Part shown: positions 9,074 through 17,594 of the stretch, in pieces
Position numbering within the stretch: position 1 is the stretch's first letter
Layout: the number at the start of each line of letters is the position of its first letter
Source of the DNA: Comamonas testosteroni
GTDB lineage: Bacteria; Pseudomonadota; Gammaproteobacteria; Burkholderiales; Burkholderiaceae_C
Assembly (NCBI RefSeq): GCF_000761245.1
Contig: NZ_AWOR01000089.1
Coordinates: 1 to 64,000, forward strand
DNA length: 64,000 nt
Direction of reading: 5' to 3'
The notes under the pieces: model-generated
Told to the model about the DNA's origin: nothing
Seen by the model: only the letters and a program-made list of their open reading frames with translations
Database searches by the model: none
Program-made: the position numbers and the translations under genes

Positions 9074-10627
9074 ATGTCGCCCTACCATGGCGCAATGATG
9101 GAAATGAGCCAACTGCTACCCAACGATTTCGCTTGCGAGCTGCCCGACGATGCCGACGGCATCTATGCATTGGCGGCTCGGTCCATGTTTCAGCTGTTCT
9201 CGTCAATGAGTCAAGGCATGTTTCTGGTCGACAGAAGCGGGCGCATTGTCTGGGTCAACAAAGGCTACGAGCGCTTTTTGCCGCGCCTGGGCGTGGCCGG
9301 TGTGGGCGACTTTCTCGGGCATATGGTGGAGGAGGTCATCCCCAACACGCAGATGCGCAGTGTGCTGGAGACCGGCAAGCCTGTCCTGATCGATCTGCTG
9401 ACCAATAGTGCCGGGACCTTTGTCGTCAGTCGCCTGCCGCTGCACGACGACGAAGGAGGTGTGATCGGCGCCATCGGCATTGTGCTGTTCGATCAGCCCG
9501 AGACGACCCTGCAGCCGCTGATCAGCAAGTTCGCGATGCTGCAGCGCGATCTCGATGAAGCGAGGCGAGAGCTGGCTGCCCAGCGCAGCCGCAGCTTGCA
9601 GGCGTCGGTACAGGGTTCGCGCCGCAGCAAATACAGCTTTGCCAGCTTTGTGGGCAGCAGCCCGGCTGCGGTTGAGGTCAAGCGCCAGGCGCGGCGGGCG
9701 GCCCAGTCCATGAGCCCGGTGCTGCTGCTGGGCGAGACCGGTACCGGCAAGGAGGTGCTGGCCCATGCCATCCATGCCGCATCGGCACGATCTGCCGGTC
9801 CTTTTGTGAGCGTCAATATCGCGGCCATTCCCGAAACGCTGCTGGAGGCTGAATTCTTCGGCGTGGCTCCGGGCGCATTTACCGGAGCCGAGCGCAAGAC
9901 GCGCGATGGCAAGTTCAAGCTTGCCGATGGCGGCACTCTGTTTCTCGACGAAATCGGCGACATGCCCGCCAGTCTGCAGGCCAAGCTGCTGCGGGCCTTG
10001 CAGGAGGGCGAGATCGAGCCGCTGGGCTCCAACCAGATCGTGCATTTCGATGTACGCGTGGTGGCCGCAACTTCTCGCGATCTGCTGCAGATGGTGCGCG
10101 ACGGGCGCTTCCGTGAGGACCTGTTCTACCGGCTGCATGTGCTGCCCGTGCGCGTGCCGCCGCTGCGCGAGCGCAGCAGCGATATCCCGGCCCTGGTGGA
10201 AGTGCTCTGCGAGGACCTGGCGCTGCGCAACGACATGGTTCCGCCGGAGCTGGGCAAGGGCGCACTGGAACTGCTGGTCGCACAAGCCTGGCGCGGCAAT
10301 ATTCGCGAGCTGCGCAATGTGCTGGAGCAGGCAGCCATGCGCTGCGATGACTCGCACATCGATGCCGGCCTGCTGGCGCAGGTGCTGCGCTCCTCTGGGG
10401 TCGAGCCTCAGGCTCCGCATCGGCTGTGCCTGGCCCAGGAGACTGTGGCGGCGGTGCCGGCGACGAGCGATCTGCTCAAACCGCTTGCCGAGCAAATGGC
10501 CGAGCTCGAAGCCCGCGCGATAAGGGCCGCGATGCAGGCCCATGGGGGCAACAAGCTGGCGGTGGCAAGGGCGCTCGGCATATCGCGCGCCAAGCTCTAC
10601 GACCGGCTCGAGAAGCTGAATTTCTGA
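9074..10627 (+). CDS. Sigma-54-dependent transcriptional activator with PAS domain
   Basis: Enhancer-binding protein that opens sigma-54 promoters by ATP hydrolysis. The 517-residue protein has an N-terminal PAS-like sensor (about 30-145), a short coiled linker, and an AAA+ domain. Visible motifs are Walker A GETGTGKE (220-227), GAFTGA (267-272, sigma-54 contact) and Walker B GGTLFLDEIGD. A Fis-type helix-turn-helix lies near the C-terminus (NKLAVARALGISRAKLYDRL). There is no receiver domain, so the input is a ligand rather than a kinase. ATG 9074 or the ATG pair at 9095 may be the start. It sits directly upstream of acetoacetate-CoA ligase, and a strong -24/-12 site precedes the PHB operon 3 kb downstream, so control of 3-hydroxybutyrate/acetoacetate use is the likely job. 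Confidence 0.9.
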   Translation: MSPYHGAMMEMSQLLPNDFACELPDDADGIYALAARSMFQLFSSMSQGMFLVDRSGRIVWVNKGYERFLPRLGVAGVGDFLGHMVEEVIPNTQMRSVLETGKPVLIDLLTNSAGTFVVSRLPLHDDEGGVIGAIGIVLFDQPETTLQPLISKFAMLQRDLDEARRELAAQRSRSLQASVQGSRRSKYSFASFVGSSPAAVEVKRQARRAAQSMSPVLLLGETGTGKEVLAHAIHAASARSAGPFVSVNIAAIPETLLEAEFFGVAPGAFTGAERKTRDGKFKLADGGTLFLDEIGDMPASLQAKLLRALQEGEIEPLGSNQIVHFDVRVVAATSRDLLQMVRDGRFREDLFYRLHVLPVRVPPLRERSSDIPALVEVLCEDLALRNDMVPPELGKGALELLVAQAWRGNIRELRNVLEQAAMRCDDSHIDAGLLAQVLRSSGVEPQAPHRLCLAQETVAAVPATSDLLKPLAEQMAELEARAIRAAMQAHGGNKLAVARALGISRAKLYDRLEKLNF

Positions 10628-10712
10628 GTCATGCTAGGGATTGCCCTTGGTGGGCAGGACTTGGTTTGTTTTTATAGTTATAAAAAATATCTAATTTAAG
10701 TCCGGAGACAGC

Positions 10713-12701
10713 ATGGCATTGGTACAAGGGCAGGAGTTGTGGAGGCCCACGCAGCAACAGCATGAGCAAAGCGGCCTGTGGCATTACATGAGCTGGCTGC
10801 GCGACAGCCGTGGCCGTGACTTCCCCGACTATGAGGCGCTGTGGCAATGGTCGGCGACGGATATCGAAGGCTTCTGGCGCTCCATCTGGGACTACTTCGA
10901 GATCCAGGCCGATGGTGACCCGACACAGGTGCTGGCCAGCCGCAAGATGCCGGGTGCCGAGTGGTTTCCCGACACCCGGCTCAACTACGCCGAGCATATC
11001 TTTCGCCAGGCCAGTGATCAGCGCCCGGCCATCATTGCGCGCTGCGAGGGCCAGACCCCGGTCGAAGTCTCCTGGCAGCAACTGCAGCGCGATGTGGGAG
11101 CCTTGGCTGCCAGTCTGCGCGGTCTGGGCATTGGGCCCGGCGATCGCGTGGTGGCCTATCTGCCCAATGTGCCTCAGACCGTGGTGGCGTTTCTGGCCTG
11201 TGCCAGCATTGGCGCCATCTGGTCCAGCTGCGCGCCGGAGATGGGGGTCTCCGTGGTGCTGGACCGCTTCCAGCAGATCGCGCCCAAGCTGATTTTCGCG
11301 ACCGACAGCTATACCTATGCCGGCAGGCAGTTCGATCGCCGTGAAGTGCTGGACGAGGTGCTCCAGGGTCTGCCTGATATCGCCCGGGTGATTCATGTGC
11401 CGGGGCCCCTGTTCGGCAGCGATGCAGAACATGCCGCCGTGCCCTGGCGTGACTGCATGCGCTGGGACGAGGCAACGCGTCATGCAGCGCCGCTGCAGTT
11501 CGAGCGCCTGTCGTTCTCCCATCCGCTATGGGTGGTGTACTCCTCGGGAACCACCGGCCTGCCCAAGGCCATGGTGCACAGCCATGGCGGCATCGTGCTC
11601 ACCCACCTCAAGACCAATCGCCTGCAGCATGATGTGTTGCCCGGTGATCGCTTCATGTTCCTGGGCAGCACGGGCTGGATTGTCTGGAATCTGATGATAG
11701 GCAGCCTGCTGGCCGGCGCGACCGTGGTGCTGTCCGACGGCAATCCGACGGCGCCCCATGATGATGCGCTCTGGGACTTCATCGACCAATACCAGGTGAG
11801 TATCTTTGGTTGCGGTGCGGCCTTCCTCACCAAGAGCATGAAGGATGGTGTCTCGCCGAAGAAGGGGCGCCAGTTCGAGAAGCTGCGTGCCATCAACTCC
11901 ACAGGCTCGCCGCTGCCGCTGGATGCCTATGCCTGGGTCTATGAGAACGTCAAAAGTGATCTGTGGCTGGCCTCGATCAGCGGCGGCACGGATATCGCCT
12001 CGGGCTTTGTGGCCTGCGCGCCCATACTGCCGGTCAACGCGGGCGAGATTCAGTGCCGCGAACTGGGCGTGGCCGCCCATGCCTTCAACGAACAGGGCCA
12101 GAAGGTGATTGCCGAAGTCGGCGAGCTGGTGATTACCGAGCCCATGCCCTCCATGCCCGTGTTCTTCTGGAACGACGAGAGCGGCGCGCGCTACCACGAC
12201 AGCTATTTCGACGTGTTTGCCGGCTGCTGGCGCCATGGCGACTGGATCGAGTTCAGCGAGCGCGGCACGGCCGTGATCTACGGGCGCTCGGACAGCACCA
12301 TCAACCGCTTCGGCATACGCATGGGCACGGCAGAGATCTACCGTGTCGTCGAGGAGCTCGAAGCCGTCAAGGACAGCCTGGTGGTCGACCTTGAATACCT
12401 GGGCCGACCGTCCTTCATGCCGCTGTTCGTGACCCTGGCCGAAGGCCAGGCATTGACGGGCGAGCTGACTGCCCAGATCAAGAACGCCATCAAGACCAAG
12501 GCTTCGGCACGCCATGTGCCCAATGTGGTGGTGCAAGTGGCCGAGATTCCGCGCACCCTCACCGGCAAGAAGATGGAGGTGCCGGTGCGCAAGCTGCTGC
12601 TGGGAGCGGACGCCGCCAAGGTGGCCAGCCCCGATGCCATGGCCAATCCATCGAGCATTGATTTCTTTATTCAATTTCGAGAGCAGGTGCCGAGGGCGTG
12701 A
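10713..12701 (+). CDS. Acetoacetate-CoA ligase
   Basis: Activates acetoacetate with ATP and CoA to acetoacetyl-CoA, the entry step for ketone bodies released by PHB breakdown. The 662-residue protein belongs to the acyl-adenylate family of the acetoacetyl-CoA synthetase subtype: N-terminal extension typical of the Acs group, AMP-binding signature YSSGTTGLPK (276-285), and C-terminal catalytic Lys near 619 in RTLTGKKMEVPV. The start has CCGGAGA 5-6 bases upstream. It lies 85 bases after the sigma-54 activator and is followed by an amidohydrolase. No sigma-54 promoter is visible in the short upstream gap. Confidence 0.92.
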   Translation: MALVQGQELWRPTQQQHEQSGLWHYMSWLRDSRGRDFPDYEALWQWSATDIEGFWRSIWDYFEIQADGDPTQVLASRKMPGAEWFPDTRLNYAEHIFRQASDQRPAIIARCEGQTPVEVSWQQLQRDVGALAASLRGLGIGPGDRVVAYLPNVPQTVVAFLACASIGAIWSSCAPEMGVSVVLDRFQQIAPKLIFATDSYTYAGRQFDRREVLDEVLQGLPDIARVIHVPGPLFGSDAEHAAVPWRDCMRWDEATRHAAPLQFERLSFSHPLWVVYSSGTTGLPKAMVHSHGGIVLTHLKTNRLQHDVLPGDRFMFLGSTGWIVWNLMIGSLLAGATVVLSDGNPTAPHDDALWDFIDQYQVSIFGCGAAFLTKSMKDGVSPKKGRQFEKLRAINSTGSPLPLDAYAWVYENVKSDLWLASISGGTDIASGFVACAPILPVNAGEIQCRELGVAAHAFNEQGQKVIAEVGELVITEPMPSMPVFFWNDESGARYHDSYFDVFAGCWRHGDWIEFSERGTAVIYGRSDSTINRFGIRMGTAEIYRVVEELEAVKDSLVVDLEYLGRPSFMPLFVTLAEGQALTGELTAQIKNAIKTKASARHVPNVVVQVAEIPRTLTGKKMEVPVRKLLLGADAAKVASPDAMANPSSIDFFIQFREQVPRA

Positions 12702-12730
12702 CAAGCGCTTGAGGCTGATTTGACTCAATA
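12701..12730. repeat. Half copy of the dispersed AGCGCT repeat
   Basis: This segment, read on the - strand, matches 46122-46146 over about 24 bases with one early mismatch: both read TGAGTCAAATCAG, then C or T, then CTCAAGCGC. It fills the gap between the ligase and amidohydrolase genes. Confidence 0.65.
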
Positions 12731-12748
12731 CCCAAAGCAGACCCACCC

Positions 12749-13630
12749 ATGAACCATCAAGATCTGATCGCCATCGACTTTCATACCCATGCCGAAGTCA
12801 GCTGCCGCAATCCCTTTGACAGCTATGGCGAGGAGTACGACCGAGCGGCCGACAAATACTTCGGCAGCTCGCTGCGTCCAACGATCGCCGAAACCATTGC
12901 CTATTACCGCGAGCGCAAGATCGGTCTGGTGATGTTCACGGTGGACAGCGAGGCGCAACTGGGCCGCCGCCGCATTCCCAACGAAGAGATTGCCGATGCC
13001 GCGCGCGAGAACAGCGACATGATGGTGGCGTTCGCCAGCATCGACCCGCACAAGGGCAAGATGGGCGCGCGCGAGGCCGAACGCCTGATCACCGAATGCG
13101 GCGTCAAGGGCTTCAAGTTCCATCCCACGGTGCAGGGCTTTCATCCCTATGACCGCATGGCCTGGCCCATCTACGAGGTCATCAATCACTACAAGCTGCC
13201 CGCCATCTTCCACACCGGCCACAGCGGCATCGGCAGCGGCATGAAGTGCGGCGGCGGTCTGCGCCTGGCCTACAGCAACCCCATGCTGCTGGACGACGTG
13301 GCCGTGGATTTCGGCGATATGCAGATCGTCATGGCCCATCCCAGCTTTCCCTGGCAGGACGAGGCGATCTCGGTGGCGCTGCACAAGCCCAATGTCTGGA
13401 TCGATCTTTCGGGCTGGAGCCCCAAGTATTTCCCCAAGCAACTGGTGCAGTACGCCAACACCTTGCTCAAGGACCGTGTGCTGTTCGGCAGCGACTTCCC
13501 GCTGATCACGCCCGAGCGCTGGATGAAGGACTTCGAGGTCGCCGGCTTCAAGCCCGAGGTCATGCCTGGCATTCTCAAGGACAACGCCGTGCGGCTGCTG
13601 GAGCTGGACAGAAAGCGCGATGCCGCATGA
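12749..13630 (+). CDS. Amidohydrolase-2 family protein (ACMSD-like fold)
   Basis: Metal-dependent TIM-barrel hydrolase or decarboxylase, 293 residues. Metal-ligand motifs of the family can be seen: DFHTHAE (HxH near residues 12-14), FHTGHSG, VMAHPSFPW and the late Asp in LFGSDFP. The reaction cannot be told from sequence: members decarboxylate aromatic acids or hydrolyse C-N, C-O or C-C bonds. It follows the acetoacetate-CoA ligase by 47 bases and ends at its own terminator, so the two form a unit with a probable role in short-chain acid or PHB-linked metabolism. No signal peptide, so cytoplasmic. Confidence 0.8.
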   Translation: MNHQDLIAIDFHTHAEVSCRNPFDSYGEEYDRAADKYFGSSLRPTIAETIAYYRERKIGLVMFTVDSEAQLGRRRIPNEEIADAARENSDMMVAFASIDPHKGKMGAREAERLITECGVKGFKFHPTVQGFHPYDRMAWPIYEVINHYKLPAIFHTGHSGIGSGMKCGGGLRLAYSNPMLLDDVAVDFGDMQIVMAHPSFPWQDEAISVALHKPNVWIDLSGWSPKYFPKQLVQYANTLLKDRVLFGSDFPLITPERWMKDFEVAGFKPEVMPGILKDNAVRLLELDRKRDAA

Positions 13631-13636
13631 AAGCTC

Positions 13637-13663
13637 AAAGGATCACCCCGGTGATCCTTTTTT
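13637..13663 (+). terminator. Terminator after the ligase-amidohydrolase unit
   Basis: A 10-bp stem AAAGGATCAC / GTGATCCTTT with loop CCCG continues into more T. It separates this unit from the following ABC importer/PHB operon, which therefore needs its own promoter. Confidence 0.85.
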
Positions 13664-13802
13664 CATGGCGCTTGAACCTCGGCCGAGGCGAGGCCTGAAG
13701 CAGTGTATTGAAATCGTGCAGTGTCTTTTTTTAAGACATTTTTTGTTTGATTTTTGGACAGTCGGGATGCGGGCTGAAACAAGACTCAGAGGAAAACCAG
13801 AC

Positions 13803-13818
13803 TGGCACGAAGACTGCT
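13803..13818 (+). promoter_or_regulatory. Sigma-54 (-24/-12) promoter of the PHB depolymerase/ABC importer operon
   Basis: TGGCACG, four bases, then CTGCT: only one base differs from the consensus TGGCACG-N4-TTGCW, and the invariant GG and GC are separated by exactly ten bases. It lies 60 bases before the ATG of the binding-protein gene. Upstream there is 140 bases of non-coding DNA that includes a TGTCTT/AAGACA inverted repeat (13722-13738), a possible activator site or weak terminator. Confidence 0.75.
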
Positions 13819-13877
13819 AACTGCACACCATACAAAGACAAGCGGACACACCGCATCCATCCTCAAGGAGACAACAC

Positions 13878-15065
13878 ATGCACAAGCGCAGCCTGCTGCA
13901 GGCGGCCGTTCTGGCGGCCATGGTGGTTCATGTTCCCGGCGCCTTGGCGCAATCTGAAATCCGCATTGCCCATGTCTACAGCAAGACCGGGCCGTTGGAG
14001 GCCTATGGCAAGCAGACGCAGGCCGGGCTGTTGATGGGGCTTGAATACGCCACGAGCGGCAGCATGACGGTGGCAGGCAAGAAGCTGGTGGTGATCGAGA
14101 AAGACGACCAGGGCAAGCCCGACCTTGGCAAGAGCCTGCTGGCCGCCGCCTATTCGGACGACAAGGCCGATCTGGCTGTCGGTCCCAGCGCGTCGGGCGT
14201 GGCGCTGGCCATGCTGCCCGTGGCAGAGGAGTACAAGAAGATCCTGATCGTCGAGCCTGCCGTGGCCGATTCCATCACCGGCGACAAGTGGAACAAGTAC
14301 ATCTTCCGCACCGGCCGCAACTCCAGCCAGGATGCGATCAGCAATGCCGTGGCCATCGACAGGCCCGGCGTGACCATTGCGACACTGGCCCAGGACAATG
14401 CCTTCGGCCGCGATGGCGTCAAGGCCTTCAAGGAAGCGGTCAAGAAGGGCAAGTTGGTGCATGAGGAGTACCTGCCCGCAGCCACCACCGATTTCACGGC
14501 CGGTGCCCAGCGCCTGATCGACAGGCTCAAGGATGTTCCAGGCAAGAAGGTGATCTGGATTGTCTGGGCCGGTGCCGGCAACCCCTTCAAGATCGTCGAC
14601 ATGGACCTCAAGCGCTACGGCATCGAGATTGCCACGGGCGGCAACATACTGCCCGCCATGGCTGCCTACAAGAATATGCCGGGCATGGAGGGCGCCACCT
14701 ACTATTACTTCGGCATTCCCAAGAACCCGGTGAACGAAGCCATGGTCTCCATGAGCTACAAGCAGTTCAAGGCTCCGCCCGACTTCTTCACGGCGGGCGG
14801 TTTCTCGGCCGCCATGGCCATCGTCACGGCACTCAAGAAGACTGGCGGCGACACCAAGACCAACACCTTGATCAAGGCTCTGGAAGGCATGAGCTTCGAT
14901 ACACCCAAGGGCGTCATGACCTTCCGCAAGGAAGATCACCAGGCCATGCAGAGCATGTACCACTTCAGGATCAAGAACGATCCGGCCATGGCCTGGGGTG
15001 TGCCCGAGCTGGTGCGCGAGATCAAGCCTGAAGAAATGAACGTTCCCGTGCGCAACCAGCGCTGA
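13878..15065 (+). CDS. ABC importer periplasmic binding protein, branched-chain amino acid (HAAT) family
   Basis: Periplasmic receptor of a LivK-type ABC importer, 395 residues. A signal peptide (MHKRSLLQAAVLAAMVV...; cleavage near ALA-Q, residue 25) is followed by a type I binding-protein fold starting IRIAHVYSKTGPLEAYGKQ. The start has AAGGAGAC 6-7 bases upstream. It heads the operon behind a sigma-54-type promoter; the PHB depolymerase gene comes next and the other transporter subunits follow. HAAT receptors bind amino acids, urea, amides or aromatic and short-chain acids. This context argues for 3-hydroxybutyrate or its oligomers, which is inference. Confidence 0.88.
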   Translation: MHKRSLLQAAVLAAMVVHVPGALAQSEIRIAHVYSKTGPLEAYGKQTQAGLLMGLEYATSGSMTVAGKKLVVIEKDDQGKPDLGKSLLAAAYSDDKADLAVGPSASGVALAMLPVAEEYKKILIVEPAVADSITGDKWNKYIFRTGRNSSQDAISNAVAIDRPGVTIATLAQDNAFGRDGVKAFKEAVKKGKLVHEEYLPAATTDFTAGAQRLIDRLKDVPGKKVIWIVWAGAGNPFKIVDMDLKRYGIEIATGGNILPAMAAYKNMPGMEGATYYYFGIPKNPVNEAMVSMSYKQFKAPPDFFTAGGFSAAMAIVTALKKTGGDTKTNTLIKALEGMSFDTPKGVMTFRKEDHQAMQSMYHFRIKNDPAMAWGVPELVREIKPEEMNVPVRNQR

Positions 15066-15175
15066 TCCGGCCGGGAGATCCTCCCGCGCCCAACCGTCCT
15101 CTCAATTGATGAACCCTCGGAAACACGAGGGCTGGCATTGCTCATTCCTATTTCAACGATTCACGGAGACAAGGC

Positions 15176-16717
15176 ATGCGAGTTCAATCCTGGAGAAGCG
15201 GCGTTGCCGCGCTGGCGCTATGGGGCGGCGTGAACCTGGCTGCGGTGGCGGCCGTGCCGCTGGGGCAATACAACATTGCCACCGACCAGATCAGCGTGTC
15301 GGGCCTGTCGTCGGGCGGCTTCATGGCCAATCAGCTGGGCAATGCCTACTCGGCAAGCTTCATGGGGGTGGGCATCTTCGCGGCAGGCCCGTATATGTGC
15401 GCGGGCCTGAACAATTACACGGCCTGCATGTACAACGCCAGCATCACGAGCGCACAGCTCAATGCCATGCAGTCCAGCATCGACAGTTACAGCAGCGCTG
15501 CCAGCATCGACGCCAAAAGCCGGATTGCGGCGCAGAAGATCTATATCTTCACGGGCACCAGCGACTACACGGTGGGCCCGAACCTCACCGATGCGCTGCA
15601 GACCCAGTACCTGAACAACGGCGTGCCGCAGGCCAATATCGCCTATGTCAAGCGCTCGGGGGCTGCCCATGTGCTGCCCACCGACTTCGATAGCAGCGGC
15701 AACAATGCCTGCAGCAGCAGCGCTTCGCCCTATATCAGCAATTGCGGCTATGACGGCGCCAAGGCCGCACTCACGCATTTCTATGGTGCGCTCAATCCGC
15801 GCAATGATGCTCCGGCCACTGGCAACTACATAGAGTTCAACCAGTCGGCCTATACCAATGCCAACCCCGGCATGGCCAGCACCGGCTGGCTCTATGTGCC
15901 GCAAAGCTGCGCCAGCGGCACGCAGTGCAAGCTGCATGTGGTGCTGCACGGCTGTCAGCAGAGCACGGACAAGATTGGCGACAAGTTCGTGAGAAACACC
16001 GGCTTTAGCCGTTGGGCCGATACCAACAACATCATCGTGCTGTACCCGCAGACCCGGGTGGACAACAACAACCGCAGCACAAGCAAGAGCGGTTCGCTGG
16101 CCAATCCCAATGCCTGCTGGGACTGGATTGGCTGGTATGGCAATGATTTCGCACAAAAGAGCGGTGTGCAGATGACGGCCATCAAGGCCATGATCGATCG
16201 CATTGCATCCGGCGCGGGCTCCGGCACCGGTGGCGGCAGTGGCGGAGGCAACCCGACCCAGCCAGCCCTGGCCGCTCCCACGGGGCTGGGGGCGTCGGCT
16301 GCTACCAGCACCAGCATGCAGCTGGACTGGGCTCCTGTGACCAGCGCTGCGGGCTATAACGTCTATCGCAACGGCAACAAGACCAACGCACTGCCGGTCT
16401 ATGCCACCAGCTATGTCGATGCGGCGCTGAGCCCTGCCACCAGCTACAGCTGGACGGTGCGGGCCGTGGACGGCAATGGCGCGGAAAGTGCCGATTCTTC
16501 TGCCGTGAGCGGCACGACCCTGGCCGGCAGCAATCCTGCGGGCACTTGCACCACGGCCAGCAATTACGCCCATGTACAGGCCAACCGCGCCTATCAGCAA
16601 GGCGGCTATGCCTATGCCAACGGCTCGGGCCAGAACATGGGCCTGTGGAATGTGTTCTACACCACCACGCTGAAGCAGACCGGCAGCAACTACTACGTGA
16701 TCGGGACCTGCCCCTGA
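15176..16717 (+). CDS. Extracellular poly(3-hydroxybutyrate) depolymerase, type 2 catalytic domain
   Basis: Secreted esterase that erodes PHB granules to oligomers and 3-hydroxybutyrate. The 513 residues comprise a signal peptide (cleavage near residue 26), catalytic domain (about 30-345), a Gly/Ser linker (about 348-360), one fibronectin type III domain (about 364-452) and a C-terminal segment (about 455-513) with two Cys, the likely polymer-binding part. The lipase box GLSSG gives nucleophile Ser45; D130 (TSDYTV) and H165 (AAHVLP) complete the triad; the oxyanion-hole His258 (VVLHGCQQ) comes after the triad. That order defines the type 2 arrangement. A GGAGAC site precedes the ATG. The gene lies inside an ABC importer operon, which is unusual. 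Confidence 0.92.
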   Translation: MRVQSWRSGVAALALWGGVNLAAVAAVPLGQYNIATDQISVSGLSSGGFMANQLGNAYSASFMGVGIFAAGPYMCAGLNNYTACMYNASITSAQLNAMQSSIDSYSSAASIDAKSRIAAQKIYIFTGTSDYTVGPNLTDALQTQYLNNGVPQANIAYVKRSGAAHVLPTDFDSSGNNACSSSASPYISNCGYDGAKAALTHFYGALNPRNDAPATGNYIEFNQSAYTNANPGMASTGWLYVPQSCASGTQCKLHVVLHGCQQSTDKIGDKFVRNTGFSRWADTNNIIVLYPQTRVDNNNRSTSKSGSLANPNACWDWIGWYGNDFAQKSGVQMTAIKAMIDRIASGAGSGTGGGSGGGNPTQPALAAPTGLGASAATSTSMQLDWAPVTSAAGYNVYRNGNKTNALPVYATSYVDAALSPATSYSWTVRAVDGNGAESADSSAVSGTTLAGSNPAGTCTTASNYAHVQANRAYQQGGYAYANGSGQNMGLWNVFYTTTLKQTGSNYYVIGTCP

Positions 16718-16757
16718 GCAGCGACCGCACGCAACCGAGAAGGAAAGATCCGCTTCC

Positions 16758-17594
16758 ATGGGCATTCTGGCAACGCAAGATCTCACCATCCGCTTTGGTG
16801 GCCATGTGGCCGTGAACGCTGTGACCTGCTCGTTCGAGCCGGGCACGCTCACGGCCATCGTGGGCCCCAATGGGGCCGGGAAGACGACTTATTTCAATCT
16901 GATCTCGGGCCAGCTCAAGGCCAGTTCCGGCAGGGTCACGCTGGGGGGGCGTGATCTGAGCGGCCTGCCCGCATCGGCGCGTACGCGCGCCGGGCTGGGC
17001 CGGGCCTTTCAGCTCACGAATCTCTTTCCGAATCTGAGCGTGCAGGAGAACGTGCGGCTGGCGGTGCAGGCCAGCATGACGGGAGCGCATCGCCGCGGCT
17101 TGAACCTCTGGAGCATCTGGAGCGATCACCGGGCGGTCACGCAGCGTGCGCGACAAATCCTGGAGCGGGTCTTCATGTCCGAGCGTGCCGACACCGTCGT
17201 CGCCAGCCTGCCGCATGGCGACCAGCGCAAGCTCGAGGTGGCGCTGCTCATGGCGCTGGAGCCGCAGGTCTATATGTTCGACGAGCCCACGGCGGGCATG
17301 AGCCATGACGAGGCACCGGTGATTCTGGACCTGATACGTGAACTCAAGAAAGACCGCAGCAAGATCATCCTGCTGGTGGAGCACAAGATGGATGTGGTGC
17401 GCGAACTCGCCGATCGCATCATCGTGCTGACCAATGGACAGCTGGTGGCCGACGGCAAGCCTGCCGAGGTCATCGCCTCGCCCGTGGTGCAGCAGGCATA
17501 CCTGGGGCTGACGCCCCAGGATGCCGTTGGCGGCACTGACGCTCCCCCCCATCCCAGCCTTCCCCCGTCCGGGGGAAGGGGAGAACAGCCATGA
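16758..17594 (+). CDS. ABC importer ATPase, LivG type
   Basis: First of two cytoplasmic ATPases of the HAAT importer, 278 residues. Walker A GPNGAGKTT starts near residue 36, and Walker B is in VYMFDEPTAGMS. The signature is divergent: the LSGGQ position reads SLPHGDQRK, as is common in LivG proteins. The last 20 or so residues (after PQDAVGG) are a Pro/Gly/Ser-rich tail encoded by a GC-rich hairpin repeat at 17558-17579, not part of the normal LivG fold. Stop overlaps the livF-type ATG by four bases (ATGA). Confidence 0.9.
   Translation: MGILATQDLTIRFGGHVAVNAVTCSFEPGTLTAIVGPNGAGKTTYFNLISGQLKASSGRVTLGGRDLSGLPASARTRAGLGRAFQLTNLFPNLSVQENVRLAVQASMTGAHRRGLNLWSIWSDHRAVTQRARQILERVFMSERADTVVASLPHGDQRKLEVALLMALEPQVYMFDEPTAGMSHDEAPVILDLIRELKKDRSKIILLVEHKMDVVRELADRIIVLTNGQLVADGKPAEVIASPVVQQAYLGLTPQDAVGGTDAPPHPSLPPSGGRGEQP
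17558..17579. repeat. GC-rich hairpin repeat overlapping the end of the LivG-type gene
   Basis: CCTTCCCCC (17558-17566) and GGGGGAAGG (17571-17579) form a perfect 9-bp stem with a 4-base loop. Similar C-run/G-run hairpins occur between genes at 26190 and 40368. Here the hairpin is translated as the tail of the ATPase. Confidence 0.7.

Noticed and set aside
10628-10712. A sigma-54 promoter before the acetoacetate-CoA ligase
   Set aside because: The gap contains GG and GC pairs, but none with ten-base spacing and a good -24 box.
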